Of a stretch of DNA of 64,000 nt, positions 11,783 through 24,066 are shown one piece after another. Both the position numbers and the translations under genes were made by a program. A model generated the notes under the pieces. The model was not told the DNA's origin. It made no database searches and worked only from the letters and a program-made list of their open reading frames with translations. Source of the stretch: Ctenosaura bakeri (lineage: Eukaryota > Chordata > Lepidosauria > Squamata > Iguanidae); assembly GCA_948474755.1 (NCBI GenBank), contig CAOLHI010000960.1, forward strand, positions 124,001 to 188,000, given 5' to 3'. Each line of letters starts with the position of its first letter. The stretch's first letter is position 1.

Positions 11783-12176
11783 AACTACACTCAGCCCTCC
11801 ACATTTGTGGGTTTCACTTTTGAAGATTTGATTATTCACGAATTATTTGCTGCAACCTCTGCTGCCTCCCTGCATCATTTTTAATAGGGACTGCAAGCCT
11901 CGTGAGACTGAGAAACTGCAAATGAGGCCTGTAAGTCCCTCTTAAAAATGGTGTGGGGCAGCAGTGGTGGCGGCCATAAATCCCACCAGCTCCCCACTTC
12001 TGCCTTGGGAAGGAACCCTGCTGCCTCAGAGGAATCCATGGTGGGTTGAATAGGGTGATCATACTTTTTTGTGTGTGTTAAATATGGTTTGGGAGGGCCT
12101 GTAGCTATTCAAGGTTTTTCCACTTTCACGGGGTCCTGTTACGCTAACCCTAGCGAATGAGGAGGGATGTCTGTAT
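11783..12176. mobile_element. Tigger-like (pogo/mariner) non-autonomous element
   Basis: The left end TACACTCAGCCCTCCACATT matches the complement of the right end GAATGAGGAGGGATGTCTGTA, with TA at both edges as expected for Tc1/mariner targets. The interior holds TTTGATTATTCACGAATT and AGGTTTTTCCACTTTCACG. No transposase is encoded. A partial left end of the same type lies at 30195-30250. Confidence 0.55.
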
Positions 12177-13199
12177 TTCATTTGAATTGACACATGTATG
12201 AGGAATCCGGTACTTTTAAGAACCAGACAAGTCTATTGGAAAGTGAGGCAGGAAAGGTTGGATGGAGAGAGATTTAAGGGTGGAAAGGGTGATAGTGACT
12301 AGTCTTGAAGAAAGGGGTTGCAGTAGAGGGGCTCAGAGAGTGTCTGAAGACGGCATGGAGAAGTGGCAGTCTGGACTATGTTTTACGTACTATGATTGGC
12401 TAGATTTGAAGCCAGGTTTTTTATACCCTATTTCATACTCTGTCGGGATGTGCTGACAAAGCTGGAATGGCTTTCCCACGGAGTGGACAAAGGGGTCCAG
12501 AATAGGCTGATTACTTTTACACTGGAGTGACAAAACATTGATGGGAATCATGACAATCTTTCAATGTTCAGTCAGGTAGGATGTATAGGGAAGGTCTCTG
12601 TAGGGTAATATTGAGGGGTGGCCTCTTATTGCTCACCAATCTGGGCAGTTTGTCTTTCATTGTATTTAGAAATGCAAAGAGCCCAGACTGTTGCAAGATT
12701 AGCATAAACCCATTAGCACTGGGTTTTCCCACTTAATCCTCTCTGAACTTATAACATGAACAGGTCTTAGGTCAGCTTGATCTAGCAACAAGCTTTCCAG
12801 TCATGCCTTCGATCATGTTTTTCAGCTGTAAATATTATAAAAATAGCACATCCTGCAGGATGAGAGGTGTAGGATGTGGTGACACTGTCCCTGCCTCTAA
12901 AAATGCCCATGAAAAGTCTTCTCTGAAAGAAATTAGAAACTATTACACATTTCACCAATTATATAATTTACATACTTATTTATTACAAGAGGTGACTGGT
13001 GGCTTTCACAAATCCACTTCAGGTTTTCATGAATCCACTTCAGGTTTTAGTCTGAACTTAAAATGAGTTCTGCAATGAACCCTAAATCAGTTCATTTGAT
13101 AACTAGTTTGAGGTTTCAAATGAAACATAGATTGGGTTCTCCACCCCACTGACATGCAAACAACCACTGCTTGTTACATTGCTTTTGAAGTATAACTTA
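12177..13199. other. No gene seen; small tandem
   Basis: About 1 kb without a recognised repeat. Near 13010-13048 a block around AATCCACTTCAGGTTTT occurs twice in tandem. Confidence 0.4.
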
Positions 13200-13401
13200 G
13201 GCCATTTCCGCACTACACTGTTATAGTGGTGTTATTTCACTTTCAACACCCTATGGAATCCTGAGGTTTGCAGTTTAGGGAGGGGCTTTTAGCATTCTCA
13301 GCCAGAGAGCTCTTTGGTCTCAGTAAACTACAAACCCCAGGATTCCATGGGATGTTGAAAGTGGAATAATAGCACTATAACAGTGTAGTGCAGAAATGGT
13401 C
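13200..13401. mobile_element. GGCC palindromic MITE, family 1, long form
   Basis: It starts GGCCATTTCCGCACTACAC and ends GTGTAGTGCAGAAATGGTC. Between the palindromic halves is the extra block CATTCTCAGCCAGAGAGCTC. The same block occurs at 18338-18539 and inside the three Helitron-like elements. The 3-bp duplication is unclear. Confidence 0.8.
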
Positions 13402-14154
13402 ACACCCTCTTTACAAAGAGGTTAGCTTACTTTTAACTTATTACTTTTAAACTTTATCTGTAAACCCTGGTGTCTCCTTTCAAAAGGAGCAGGTAGCAGA
13501 GGATACAAAAGAGCTAAATTCTGGTAAAAAAACCCAACTACAAATAGTTTGGTGGCATCTAACCAGTCTCTCCTTTTAAATAATATTTGAAAATCCAAGG
13601 TGAAGTTCTGACGTTATTTCTTGAGAGCTAGGACCTTTAGCTTGGGTTCTTCCTGTTTTTCAAAGGAGGCACAAGCATTTAAAATCTGTGACATCACCAC
13701 AGTTCACTAGCAGCTGCCTGCAGTACCTTCAAACCCTTTGACAAAGATTTCCAGACAGGGACAGGGAAGCAATTTCAGTAGTTTTCAATTCCATGAAATC
13801 ATGTAAAACAGCCATTCTTGACCATGTCAAATGGAACAACCCAAAGGCATTCTTGATGACTGATCATTGTTATAATTCAAATTGCTTTGATTATCGTGCT
13901 TTTAATGGCTCTGAGGTTTAATCTGTTTTAATTTGTTTTAAGTGTGTTTTAATGAGGCTCACCTCAAACGCTGGGCAAGATCCTGCATCATCTTTGAGAG
14001 TTCCATCCTCATATTTATAACTACTCCCTACCACTGCAGCCTGGCATTTCTGAAGCATTTCGGAAGACTGAAGAGACTGAGGGCCTGGAAAATAGCGTTC
14101 TCAGTATGCTGTTGGTTATGGGGTGGCTTGAGAACAGGCAGCTAGAGAGATCCC
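13402..14154. other. No feature recognised
   Basis: Largely non-repetitive to my reading. TTTTAATTTGTTTTAAGTG around 13920-13950 could be a worn LINE tail. Confidence 0.35.
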
Positions 14155-14420
14155 TTGTTGGTAGGTTGGTGTGGGTTTTCTGGGCTTTGAGGCCGTGTTC
14201 TATTAGTATTTTCTCCTGACGTTTCGCCTGCATCTGTTGCTGGCATCCTCAGAGGATCTGGTGGCATGGAAGTGATATACTTGTATAGTAGATATACTTG
14301 TATAGTCCCCGGGTGGGAGGGAGCAATTTGCATGCGTTACAGTTGGCCTGTGTGATGGCCTATTGTTACATGGGATATCCCCCAGGGTGTATTGTTAGTC
14401 AGGGGATCTGCATAACAGTG
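14155..14420 (-). mobile_element. Unclassified dispersed repeat (GACGTTTCGCCTGCATC)
   Basis: It contains TTCTCCTGACGTTTCGCCTG and CATCTGTTGCTGGCATCCTC, then AGTCCCCGGGTGGGAGG and ATCCCCCAGGGTGTATTG. The same text occurs in reverse at 53826-54167 and in part at 53580-53715. On the minus strand it encodes RMPATDAGETSGENTNRT, conserved between copies, so it may be the end of a retroelement frame. Class not assigned. Confidence 0.55.
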
Positions 14421-14526
14421 TGTTAATTCACTAATCCTACATGGTCACAGCCTACCTTAACAACTAGCAGCCACATTGGGTAAAGGAGGTCTGTCCTGCT
14501 GCTGATCAGGGTGCAAGAGAAGGACA

Positions 14527-15390
14527 TGTTACTACGGTTCAGGCCTACCCAGTGATAGCACTAGATATCTCATTTTGATATCAAAACCATTCAGCCTTCC
14601 TCTGCCACCCCGCTCCATGTGTTTGCGATGCCTCTGGACAATTACGTACACAGGCGCAGCCGGTAAGTGTCGGACATTCCATTCTCCACTTAGGCAGGCA
14701 GAACAGAGCCCCTCTGTTGCTTCAGGGACCTCCCTGCAAACACTCTTGCTTAAGCGCAACTCTAAACAATGACGCCTGGCCTCGAGCCGAAAGTCTGACA
14801 CTGCCAAGCTATTTGCATAGTGGTGATACTATTGTTAAACCTGCGCTAAGCTGATCATGTTAAACTTGACCTTTCCCAAAGCTTTGTCCCACTCCAAACT
14901 TGCATTGTTCTCACTGAGTATGGCATGGCCTGTAGGCACAATTCACCCTATAAAAACTCCCCAATTCCAAGGCCACCTTGGATCGCTCCTGAGTTCCATC
15001 TAGCCTTGCTGTCATTTTGTCCAGAGAGCTCCCCTCAGCCTCCACGCTGAGTTTCTTCCCGACCACCGTCAGTTTCTCCAGGACTACGAGAAAAGGTGTT
15101 GTATCACCCATTTCCCCCAAAACTCCCATTTCTAATTCCTTAAGTTAGCTGTGTGTGTTTGTGGTGTCTTTACTGTTTGTTTGTCCCTTAATAAAGATAT
15201 CATTTTAGCCATCTAAAACTGTCTGACTGCTTAACTGACCTGACCCCGTAGACATTGGGTTTCAAGATCCCTGCTAAGTTACCCTGCCTCTCGCTAGCTT
15301 AAGAGAGTGCTCCAGTTAATTTCCCCAACTTTGTGTTTGTGCTTGGCTATTTGGGCGCCCCTCCCGGGACCCCAAGAGAACAGGGTAACA
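14527..15390 (+). mobile_element. Solo LTR, family TGTTAC (copy 1)
   Basis: It begins TGTTACTACGG and ends CAGGGTAACA (inverted TGTTAC/GTAACA). It is flanked on both sides by GACA, a 4-bp duplication. TATAAAAA lies at 14949-14956 and the polyadenylation signal AATAAA at 15190-15195, giving a U3-R-U5 order on the plus strand. No internal retroviral sequence adjoins it, so it is a solo LTR left by recombination. The match is to 29275-30123. The family could be ERV or Gypsy; a 4-bp duplication fits several class I ERVs. Confidence 0.85.
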
Positions 15391-15394
15391 GACA

Positions 15395-17078
15395 TTCCCA
15401 GCCCCACTTTCCAGTGACTAAGGCTGAGACAATCATAGGCAGGGCAGAGCCCATGCTATTCCTTGTCACAGCCTCGCTTGCTGGCAGAAAGCAAGGTGGA
15501 GCTGCATCCTCTTTTTACCCTGCCTGCCAGCAGAAAGACCTCCACCACTTAGGATGGCTGATGCCCAGTAAAACAGATGAAAACACGATAATCAAAGCAA
15601 GAGACAAATGTGTAACCAAGTGTAGAATATGGGTCTTTTGGTTTTGTTTGTCCCCCCCCAATTTTCCTGGCTTATTTGCAGATTCAAAGTATTTTTGATT
15701 CACACATCTCATCTTTTTCTCAGTTTCATAAACCATATACATAGAGATCTGTTTTGCAAGATTTTTATTTCCATCCCCAATTACGCTTCTGATGGATTTT
15801 TCTTCGGTTCTTCTTTCTTCTTAATTTCATCCAAAATACTTTGATTCTTTTGCTGTCTTTTCTTTTTTAACTCCGCATTCTGTTGTATGAAAAACACTCT
15901 CATAACTGTGTCCTTTGTTTGAACTTACGTTCTGAGCCAATTTGGGTCCCATATAGGGGAAGAAGCAGGCTAGGTATTAAATAAATATTTAAAACAGATT
16001 GCAGATTTGCCTTGCATTTTTTTCCAAAACCAGAAATGGGCTGCTACCTACCTCTACAGAAAGGGGGGGCATTTGGGGCTTTCCATAATGCCCTCAGAGA
16101 GTCCTGCCACAGTTGCTTTCCCACTACCCAGTTCACTGGACTTTCCTCCTGGCTCTTTCTCCTCATATTGTTTCTGGATCTCATCTGGTAAAATCCATCA
16201 GCTTCCACTTTAGTTCCACTATGACAATCCTGCAGAGAAGGAGGTACCCCCATATATACATATACATACATGCACATACACAATGCAGCAGTAAATACAC
16301 ACAGCTCCAGGCATGCCTGTAGTGCTAAACCTTAAGAAGATGAAGAAAAGCCTGGCAGGAAACAAATCTTTTTTATTTTAAACGAAGCTGAAGCAAATGG
16401 AACCAAGTGAGATGAGTATATCCCTATCGTCCCTGACTTAATTCCACATATCTTGTTCTTTGGAGAGAAAATGTAAAGATAACAGAAATAAATCAATGCT
16501 TTTGAGAAGCTGACACCCAAAGCGACATTTCATGCAGATTGTTCCATCACCAGCTTCTTTCCGGAACAGAAGATCTAATCTCAGCATCTTCTGATCCTTT
16601 TTCCATAGTTCATTACTTTCTAATCACTTATAGCCCTTATCGAAAAGGAGCTCTGAGCCTCTCTGACTGGAACAAATCCATAAATCAAAACAGAGAAAGC
16701 TCTTGCAGAATGCCTTTCCTTTCAGATTTCACCTGCCTCCAACACTGGAAACTGCCACGTATGGATATGACTTCCAGAAATAGAGCTTTGCTGAGCATTC
16801 TCCCATTTTTATTTGTTGGCATCAAGAGCGAAACATTCAGGTGGAAAATTAATTCCCAGGAAACCACCACCCAATAGTGCCATAGGGAAGGGGGCATGGC
16901 CCTTGGGATGCATTGGAACCCCAGGAAGGCAAGGCTGGGGCTCTAGGACTTGAGTTTCTCCACCCTTTCATTAGCTTTGGGCTAGCCCATGTGCATTTTA
17001 ATTTAAATTTTTTCCAAGGGATATTGAAATATACATGAAATATTGCTTCCCTACCCTTAATGGTATTTTTAGGCTGCC
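15395..17078. other. No feature recognised
   Basis: About 1.7 kb without a repeat or gene that I can name, including a pyrimidine-rich stretch (15640-15880). Confidence 0.4.
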
Positions 17079-17600
17079 TTAGAATTATAGAATCATAGAA
17101 TCACAGAGTTGGAAGAGACCCCAGGGGCCATCCAGTCCATCCCCCTGCTGTGCAGGAACCCACATCAGAGCATTCCTGACAGATGGCCATCCAGCCTCTG
17201 CTTAAAAACCTCCAAAGAAGGAGGCTCCACCACACTCCACTGAGGCAGCATATTTCACTGTCAAACAGCTCTGACGGTCAAGAAGTTCTTCCTGAGGTTT
17301 AAGTGGAATGTCTTCTCCTGCAGTTTGAATCCATTGCTCCTTGTCCTAGTCTCTGGAGCAGCGGAAAACAAATCTGCTCCCTCCTCGACATGAGATCCCT
17401 TCAAACATTTAAACAGGCTATCACATCCCCTCTTCACCTTCTCTTCTGCAGATTAAACATCCCCAGCTCCCTAAGCCGCTACTCATAGGGCTTCATGGCT
17501 TCCAGACCCTTCACCATTTTAGCTGCCCTCCTCTGGACACGCTCCAGCTTGTCAATATCCTTCTTGAATTGAGGTGCCCAGAACTGGACACAGTGTTCCT
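17079..17600 (-). mobile_element. CR1 LINE 3' end
   Basis: The plus strand starts with the reversed octamer tail (TAGAATTATAGAATCATAG), then GAGTTGGAAGAGACCCC, CATCCAGCCTCTGCTTAAAA and CTTGTCAATATCCTTCTTG. On the minus strand this is the last part of ORF2 and the 3' UTR. It is 5' truncated near GAACTGGACACAG, as is usual for CR1. Confidence 0.9.
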
Positions 17601-18334
17601 CCTTAGACCATGTGCTAAGGGACAGCACAAGGCCAGAAACAAACACACACACACACAAGCCTGTAAAAAAAACCCAGCCTCAGAGAGCCAAAGAAGGAAA
17701 GTATTTCCAAAAACCACTTAAATAAAATTATGAATAGAAGAACCAAGAGCTAAATTAATCAGATCATCTCAGAGAGAAGCTTCTTTCCTAGGGAAATCTT
17801 TGTGTGTCTGAGGTGGGGAAAACCAGCCATTATGGTTGCTAAATTAAGGGAAAGATCTTGCAGGTTATTTTTGTGTGCATCAGACATCTTCCTTCCTAAG
17901 CCCCCTTAGCTGCCACTTTTCCCCTTGAGATTTCTTCCCCAACTTGACAATCATGATGGAGCTTCCATGTCAGATTCCATTAGGCAAATCAGTCAGAATA
18001 GTGATGGGAGGACGCAGTTTGGCCTTGAAAGGGAGCTGCTGATTCAGCAGCAGCAACACTCTGAATCCACATAATACGGGACTCGAAGCTTCAACTAGCC
18101 TTCGGATGTGCTTCCCTTGTAATGAGCTCTTTGGGAACATTGGTGCTCTGGTGCCTCTAGGAACGGTTGCTCCCCTTCCCTGGCAAGAACTTCAGAGAGA
18201 CAGGCAAAGATAAAAGACAGGGCCATAAGTAACAAACAGCAGAGTACAGAGCAGCTTTCTGAATGTTCTGCTGTGGATCTCACAGGAATGTAGGCCTAAA
18301 TCCAACTGAGTGTTAACAGGGTGAAAATCCCGTC
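17601..18334. other. No gene seen; (CA) run
   Basis: Only a (CA)n run at about 17643-17658 is evident. Confidence 0.35.
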
Positions 18335-18337
18335 TAA

Positions 18338-18539
18338 GGGTCTTTCCACACTACACTGTTATAATGCAATTATTCCACTTTCCACATCCTCTGGAATCCT
18401 GGGGTTTGCAGTTTAGGGAGGGGCATTTAGAATTCTCAACCAGAGAGCTCTTTGGCCTCAGTAAACTACAAACCCCAGAATTCCACAGGATGTTGAAAGT
18501 GGAATAATAGCACTATGACAGAGTAGTGTGGAGATGGTC
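18338..18539. mobile_element. GGCC MITE, family 1, long form
   Basis: It starts GGGTCTTTCCACACTACAC and ends GAGTAGTGTGGAGATGGTC, with TAA on both sides (18335-18337 and 18540-18542). It includes the central block TTAGAATTCTCAACCAGAGA, which is shared with the Helitron-like elements. Confidence 0.85.
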
Positions 18540-18542
18540 TAA

Positions 18543-19104
18543 GTGTAATTGCACAATAAAACCTGTGCTGGGGAATGCCCTGCGACTGGTCCTGCTTCTT
18601 CTCCTCCTAGACTGGTATGGCAGCTTCCCCAGTCTGCTAAACCATCCTGTCACTTCACTCCACTCTGCCTTCCCCTTTGAAACCCCCCTTCGTGTAAAAA
18701 GGGTGAAACCTGCCAATAGTTATTTGGAACCCCTTTATAGTTCTATGGTAGCATGGTTCTGTTTGGTTATAACTCCTGTATATCATTCAGCTGAGTCAGA
18801 ACTTATAAAAATAACTATAATCTTTATTAAAATAGCATCCAGAACAAAGAATTGGATTTCATATGTGTGTCAAAGCTCAAACAGTTCTTTAGAAATCATT
18901 TAGACAGCTTCCTTATATCTTTACATCAGCATAAAAGCACAGATATCTCAAACACCCAAAGGTTCAGTTCCCAAATCTAGGTCACACTTTCTGACCAGAT
19001 TCAAAAGAATTTCTCTTCTGTCCCTCTCTCTAGGCTCCCCTGAGAAAACAAACCCTCCCACTCAACACACAGACAGACACACACACAGACACACACACTT
19101 TGAC
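18543..19104. other. No feature recognised
   Basis: Nothing named except (ACAC/ACAG) runs at 19068-19098. Confidence 0.35.
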
Positions 19105-19107
19105 TGA

Positions 19108-19539
19108 GACCCTTTCTACAGCTTACCGTTTTGTGGAGCTGGAATGTGGAGATCGCACGAGCAGCCTCCAGCAAGAGGCTCTCATGTCCCCGCTGCTTCA
19201 GCTCCACACGAGCTGCCTGCTCCCGAGCAGGTAGCATGAGAGCCCTGTCTCTTCCTTCCGTTGCACATCCTGGGAGTTTCCCAGGCTGCGCTGGGACAGG
19301 AAGCATGACCGCCATGGCTCCAGAGGCTCCGCATGCATGGCAAGTGTACGCAGGGCCCTGGAGCAATGCGCGATTGCGCACCATTTTCGGCTGAAAGCCG
19401 AAAATGAAAAAGTGCGAGAATGGCACCTGCCCTACCCTGAAGCGTCATGTGATTGTGAGTGCATCGTGCAGATTGGTCCTCACAATCGCACAACACTCCA
19501 GGCACCCTTTCGCATGGCAAATGCCGTGCAAAAAGGGTC
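19108..19539. mobile_element. GC-rich TIR MITE, family 2
   Basis: It starts GACCCTTTCTACAGC and ends CCGTGCAAAAAGGGTC, with TGA on both sides. The internal hairpin TTTTCGGCTGAAAGCCGAAAA and the inverted pair around GTGCATCGTGCAGATTGG recur in the copies at 21375 and 38449. CpG-rich, no transposase. Confidence 0.75.
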
Positions 19540-19542
19540 TGA

Positions 19543-21115
19543 GAAACTTTAGTCCAGAGCTCTCTCCGACTGAAAGACTGACTCTCAGCCCTTCTTCCCT
19601 GAAGTATGACAAAACCAATCAGTATGCCTTTTATATATTCTTCCTCTTGTGAAGCCCCAGGCCCTCCTTCTAACTAATGGACTGGGTTTCTCTTTTGAGT
19701 GGCTATTCTGGTTTCCTGGCAACCTGTTGCTGGGCAACTCTGCACCCAGGATAGCCTCTCCCTGTGACTCCATCACATGCCATTGTGCTAACTCAGCAAA
19801 TGTGCAACTGGGCCTTGAGCAGAGCAGTGACCTCTTTGGATCCAGACCATAGAAAGCTGAATTATACCACATCCAACCACTGGCCCGTCTACCGATACAG
19901 ACTGTATCTTTCCCCAATCTGGACTAATTCTTTGGCCCAGCACTGATTCCTAAATACTGGTCTCCAGCTCATAATGTCTGGGTTTTGGTGGATGGCTTCT
20001 TGTGATTCCTCTCTTGACAGGAAAAATTGAGTGGGGGGCAGAGGAGGTTTTGGAAAGATAGTTACCAGTGACATGGAGCTCTGTGATTCTTTGGTTCCTG
20101 TAACTAGGTGATCCACAAGAAAATGTGGTGAACCGATTCCTACCAAAACATCTGAGAACCCTTTTGTTGCCAGTTGTGGCATCCTGGGCAATGCTCTGGA
20201 CTCAGTATCATTCCAGGACCCTGAGAAGGGGAACCATCATGCACACAAAATGATGGAAAATATGTGGGGTGACCTTCTTTTTCCAGCATCACAAGACAAA
20301 AGCGAGGGCATGGCTGATCTAACACGTATTAGCATGTGTGGTGTGTGTGAAGTTTTCTTAGGACAACAGAGGATGATGCAGAAAGAAAATCAATAGGGGT
20401 GGTGAAGTGTAGGAAAGGCGGAGGGGTGGAAAAAGCATTTCTAAAATCCCCACCCCGGTGCTGGCTGCTCAATACACTGACCCCCGCAGAGTGGAGGTAG
20501 GAGGTAGGATGCTCATCTAAATTTAGTTCCCTCCTGATTCAGCCCTTTGATGCTTACCAATGAGAAATTTGTTCTCTTTGCTCCAGCTGACTCTCTCCAC
20601 ACTGGCACGGAGACACGGCTTTCCTTCTACATTTCTCTTATTGATGCTCCCTCCCTCCTCCTCACCGCAAAACAACAGCTCTGCTTAGTAGGAGAAATAG
20701 GAGTCTATGAGTCAGCACTGCTGACCGGCATGTCACAATGGTTGCCCTGTATCTGCAGGGTGGTGAAGGTTTCAGCCATCCTTGTTGTGGTGCAGAATTT
20801 CAAGGATGTATGGTTTTACATGCCTTTAGGTGGTTGTTTTGTCCTGGCGTGTGTATTTCATACTCCCCAGAGAAGAGTTTTAAGACACTGATGAAACTAT
20901 ATGCAGCCAATGTAACAGAAATGTGGAAAAGGCCTGGTGTAGTGTGGTGAAGTGCCCGTTGTTCATAACCCTACCCTTGCAAGCTGGCAGCACCCCAACT
21001 GAAGCATTTCTAAGGTGCCAAAGATTTTGACACTGGGAAATGATGTTCACAGTGTGCTCCCAGTCAGAGGATGCCTTGGGACAAGTAGTTTAGGGGGGAC
21101 AACAAGGAATCTTCG
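19543..21115. other. No feature recognised
   Basis: About 1.6 kb without a repeat or gene that I can name. Confidence 0.4.
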
Positions 21116-21330
21116 TAAAGTCGAAGGCTTTCATGGCTGGAATCGATAATGCAGTTTCGGCCCTTCCTGAAACTGCAAACCCCAGGATTCAAGAAGATGT
21201 TGAAAATGGAATCATTGTGCTATAACAGGCTAGTGCGGAAATGACGCAAGAAAACCCTATCAAATTCATCCGGTCACCATAAGTTAGCAGATGACTTGAA
21301 GACATATATGGACATAAAATTTCACTTCTT
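21116..21330. mobile_element. Mosaic: repeat edge, half MITE, SINE tail
   Basis: Three fragments abut. AAGTCGAAGGCTTTCATGGC (21117-21148) is the edge of the repeat seen at 53556. The right half of a GGCC MITE follows (about 21150-21243, ending TAGTGCGGAAATGACG). A Bov-B-type SINE tail (GGTCACCATAAGTTAGCAG) then runs to about 21330. Each is truncated, so this is a junction of old insertions. Confidence 0.6.
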
Positions 21331-21374
21331 AAGGATATGATTCCGTCTGTAGGCAGTGGGCTGGAGCCAGACTT

Positions 21375-21791
21375 GGGCCCTTTTCGCACGCAGTTTTTTT
21401 GCGCGAGGTCACATAAATGGGAGCGTCGGTCTGTACGACACACTCCCATTCACGCAACGTTCAGGAGCCTAAAGTGGGATGTGCATGCATTTTCTTATTT
21501 TCAGCTCTAAGTCAAAATTACTGCATGGTTTCGCAATTCCTGCGGGGCCCTCGCACACTTTCCTGCGTGCGGTGTGCCAAACAAGCCAGCCCAGTCGTGC
21601 TTCCTCCTCCAGCACAGCCTACAGCTCCCAGGCTGCGCTGCAAAAGGAAGGGGTGGGGCGCTAGTGCGACAGTCACGCAACCGGCAAGCCGCTGCGGGAG
21701 GCAGAAGGGCTACCGTGAGTGGCTTGCGCAAATGGCTGCTCACGCAAGCGCCGTTCCCCACTGCCATGACGAAGTAAGGTGTGAAAAGGGT
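21375..21791. mobile_element. GC-rich TIR MITE, family 2
   Basis: It starts GGGCCCTTTTCGCACGC and ends GGTGTGAAAAGGGT, with CTT on both sides. The interior has GGGAGCGTCGGTCTGTACG against CACTCCCATTCACGC, and many CpG sites. Related to 19108-19539 and 38449-39051. Confidence 0.75.
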
Positions 21792-22049
21792 CTTTGTCAT
21801 AACTGTGGTCCTTTCTGTCCTTAATATGAAGAAACTTGTGAGTGTTGGTAAGTTCTTCAAAAAGAATCTGAAATAAATTTGCCCCCTTTCATGCTGGCTA
21901 AATTTATAGGGGCAAAGATTCTAAGCATGAGGGTCATGATATGTAAATATAAAAGATAAGGAGACTCACAGAAAAACAACAACAACATGTCAACCTAATT
22001 CATTGGTTAAGAACAAAGAGGTGAAAATGGGAGCATGAGATCTTCACAA

Positions 22050-22275
22050 TTCAGGAATGTGCAAAAATTTTGAGCAGAAAACAGTATGTTCTGCACGTAA
22101 AAGAGCATTTCCTGTGCAGAAAGGAATATTTACTGAATAAAATGTTGATTTCTGCACAGAAATTTTCTTCACAAAAAAGTATAGATTTTATGTAGAAAAG
22201 TCCCAAACCACATTTTCTGCACGGGAAACAGCCATTTCTGTGCGAAAATAATTTCCTGCACTGAAAATGGTGATT
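22050..22275. repeat. Cluster of TTTCTGCACAGAAA palindromic words
   Basis: Roughly ten imperfect copies of a 14-bp palindrome (TTTCTGCACAGAAA and variants) lie at irregular spacing. A weaker cluster lies at 4340-4490. It may be a degenerate dispersed repeat; function unknown. Confidence 0.5.
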
Positions 22276-22394
22276 TTTTAAATTACTTTTTTTTACAAAA
22301 ATGTGACCGCTTTTGTGATAATGGGGCTTCCCATTATCTAGACTTAGCTAAAGGGGGACACTTCCCTCTTCAGGTAAACCAAGGGTTAATGAGG

Positions 22395-23011
22395 TGTTGG
22401 GATTAGATTACATTTTAGTGTGGGTCAGCATCATAGGTCATGTGGGTCAGCATCATAGGTCACAGGGTGAGAACTGACCAATCAAAAGGTAAGAGGTGAG
22501 CATCTTCGGGATGCTTCGAGATGCTTCCAAGGAGAAGTTATAAAACTTCTTGAGAGGCCATGTGACCAAGAGAGAGAACAAAGGGATGACAAAGAAACAA
22601 CAAAGGAACTGCCAGTAGCAGGCTGCAGGCCATAGGCCTCGCCTCCTGGCTTCTTCCTTTTAGAACATCGAAGCCTAGGAACATCTGTGAGTACTAGAAA
22701 TAGTTATCTAGTCACGTTAGGGACTTTTCTGTTATTTTGGAGGCTGGCTGATCTAAAGAATGTATCTGTGCTTTTATATCTGTTTTTGTAACTACTTGTA
22801 ACTAAATGTGCCTGGGAGGGGGGAGCCTTCCACGTGTGTTATTGTCTTGTTCATTTGCAGGCCTTTAATAAATATTTTCTGTAAAAACCCTGTTTCTCTC
22901 TCCTTCCCATGCCAACGCTAGATAGACTGGGGGAAAAGGAAGATCCTTAAGCTTAGGGATTGACATGTACTGGACAGCGTCCCACTGTACTGTCCAAGTG
23001 TCCAGAATTCA
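22395..23011 (+). mobile_element. Probable retroviral-type LTR with adjoining primer site
   Basis: The order of signals is that of an LTR. There are two 21-bp tandem copies of GTGGGTCAGCATCATAGGTCA (22420-22440, 22442-22462), CCAAT (22478-22482), TATAAAA (22539-22545), AATAAA (22867-22872), and possible TG/CA ends at 22395 and 23010-23011. TGGTGGCAGCG follows at 23017-23027, where a tRNA primer-binding site would sit. No coding region follows, so at most an LTR plus a short leader remains. Boundaries are approximate. Confidence 0.5.
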
Positions 23012-23278
23012 GTGGGTGGTGGCAGCGAAGATTAATAACAGGCTGGAATCTACATCCTAGTATCACATGGTGACATTCCAGTATCATAGCTTTGCATAGA
23101 ATAAACCCTGAATATCAATGGTCTTTGAAAAGTGTACCATTTTAAAGTTTTTTTCCGAAAAGGAAGAAAAAAATGCTAAAATATTCACCACTTCCTTTGA
23201 GAATGAAATTAGTAAAGGATTACACTCCTGTTTCACTCACATTATAAGGTTTTTTTTAAGAAAAGGTTTCACATTCTT

Positions 23279-23664
23279 TCCTTCTAATATATGAAAGTCA
23301 AAGTTTGTTTGTCTGTGCCAGGAAAGAGCTCATATGATTGGCTGGCTAAGAAGATTCTATGAATCCTGGAGTTTGCAGTTTCAGGAGGGGCCTTTAGAAT
23401 TCTCAGCCAGAGAGCTCTTGGGCCTGGCCGGTTGCTATGGAGATAAGGCCTAGCAGCAAGGGGGAGGGCAGTGTATTCCCTCAGGAACCCAACCTCTCTG
23501 TGTTAATAACTCTAAATACAGATTGTATTGGGGACTATGGGGAAAAAATTACAGGTACAGGACAAGACAGTTTGGGAAACTAGAGACCCAGGATCTCAAA
23601 TCTTTCTAACAAGTGTGACCTATGAGAAAATAAAATTCCAGGCAATGCCAGGTATATACACTAA
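23279..23664 (+). mobile_element. Non-autonomous Helitron, copy 1
   Basis: The left end TCCTTCTAATATATGAAAG and right end GGCAATGCCAGGTATATACACTAA match the elements at 49085 and 50320. A short hairpin (CCAGGCAATGCCAGG) sits about 11 bases before the terminal CTAA, as in Helitrons. There are no inverted termini. Positions 23355-23424 match the inner part of GGCC MITE family 1. No Rep/helicase frame is present, so mobility would have depended on an autonomous partner. Confidence 0.7.
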
Positions 23665-24066
23665 TAGTAAATATAGAAGAATGTAAATTGTTATATATTC
23701 ACATCATTCTTTAAATATCATTGAATTTCTAAATGTCATGGGGGCGATGGAGAATCCTCTGCTGTCCCAGAGGATACGTCATGTTGGTGGTGCTCCATGA
23801 CATAATTGACAATGTGACTCATCTACAATAATGCATGCCTATATAAAACATTGTTGTAGTAAGTTATCCTCTTGGTGTAACATAAGGTCTGAATGAATAT
23901 CATGTGTTGCACAAGTCACCATATGTTCTATGTTTAACTTCGGTTAAAATCTGAATGTTAGTTGCTGCCAAGGCATGGCTCTGTTTACTTAAAAGTGATA
24001 GTCATCAACAAGTGTTTTACTATGCATGAGCTTTAGAATACCCAGGCTAGAACTGCAGGTAAGAAT

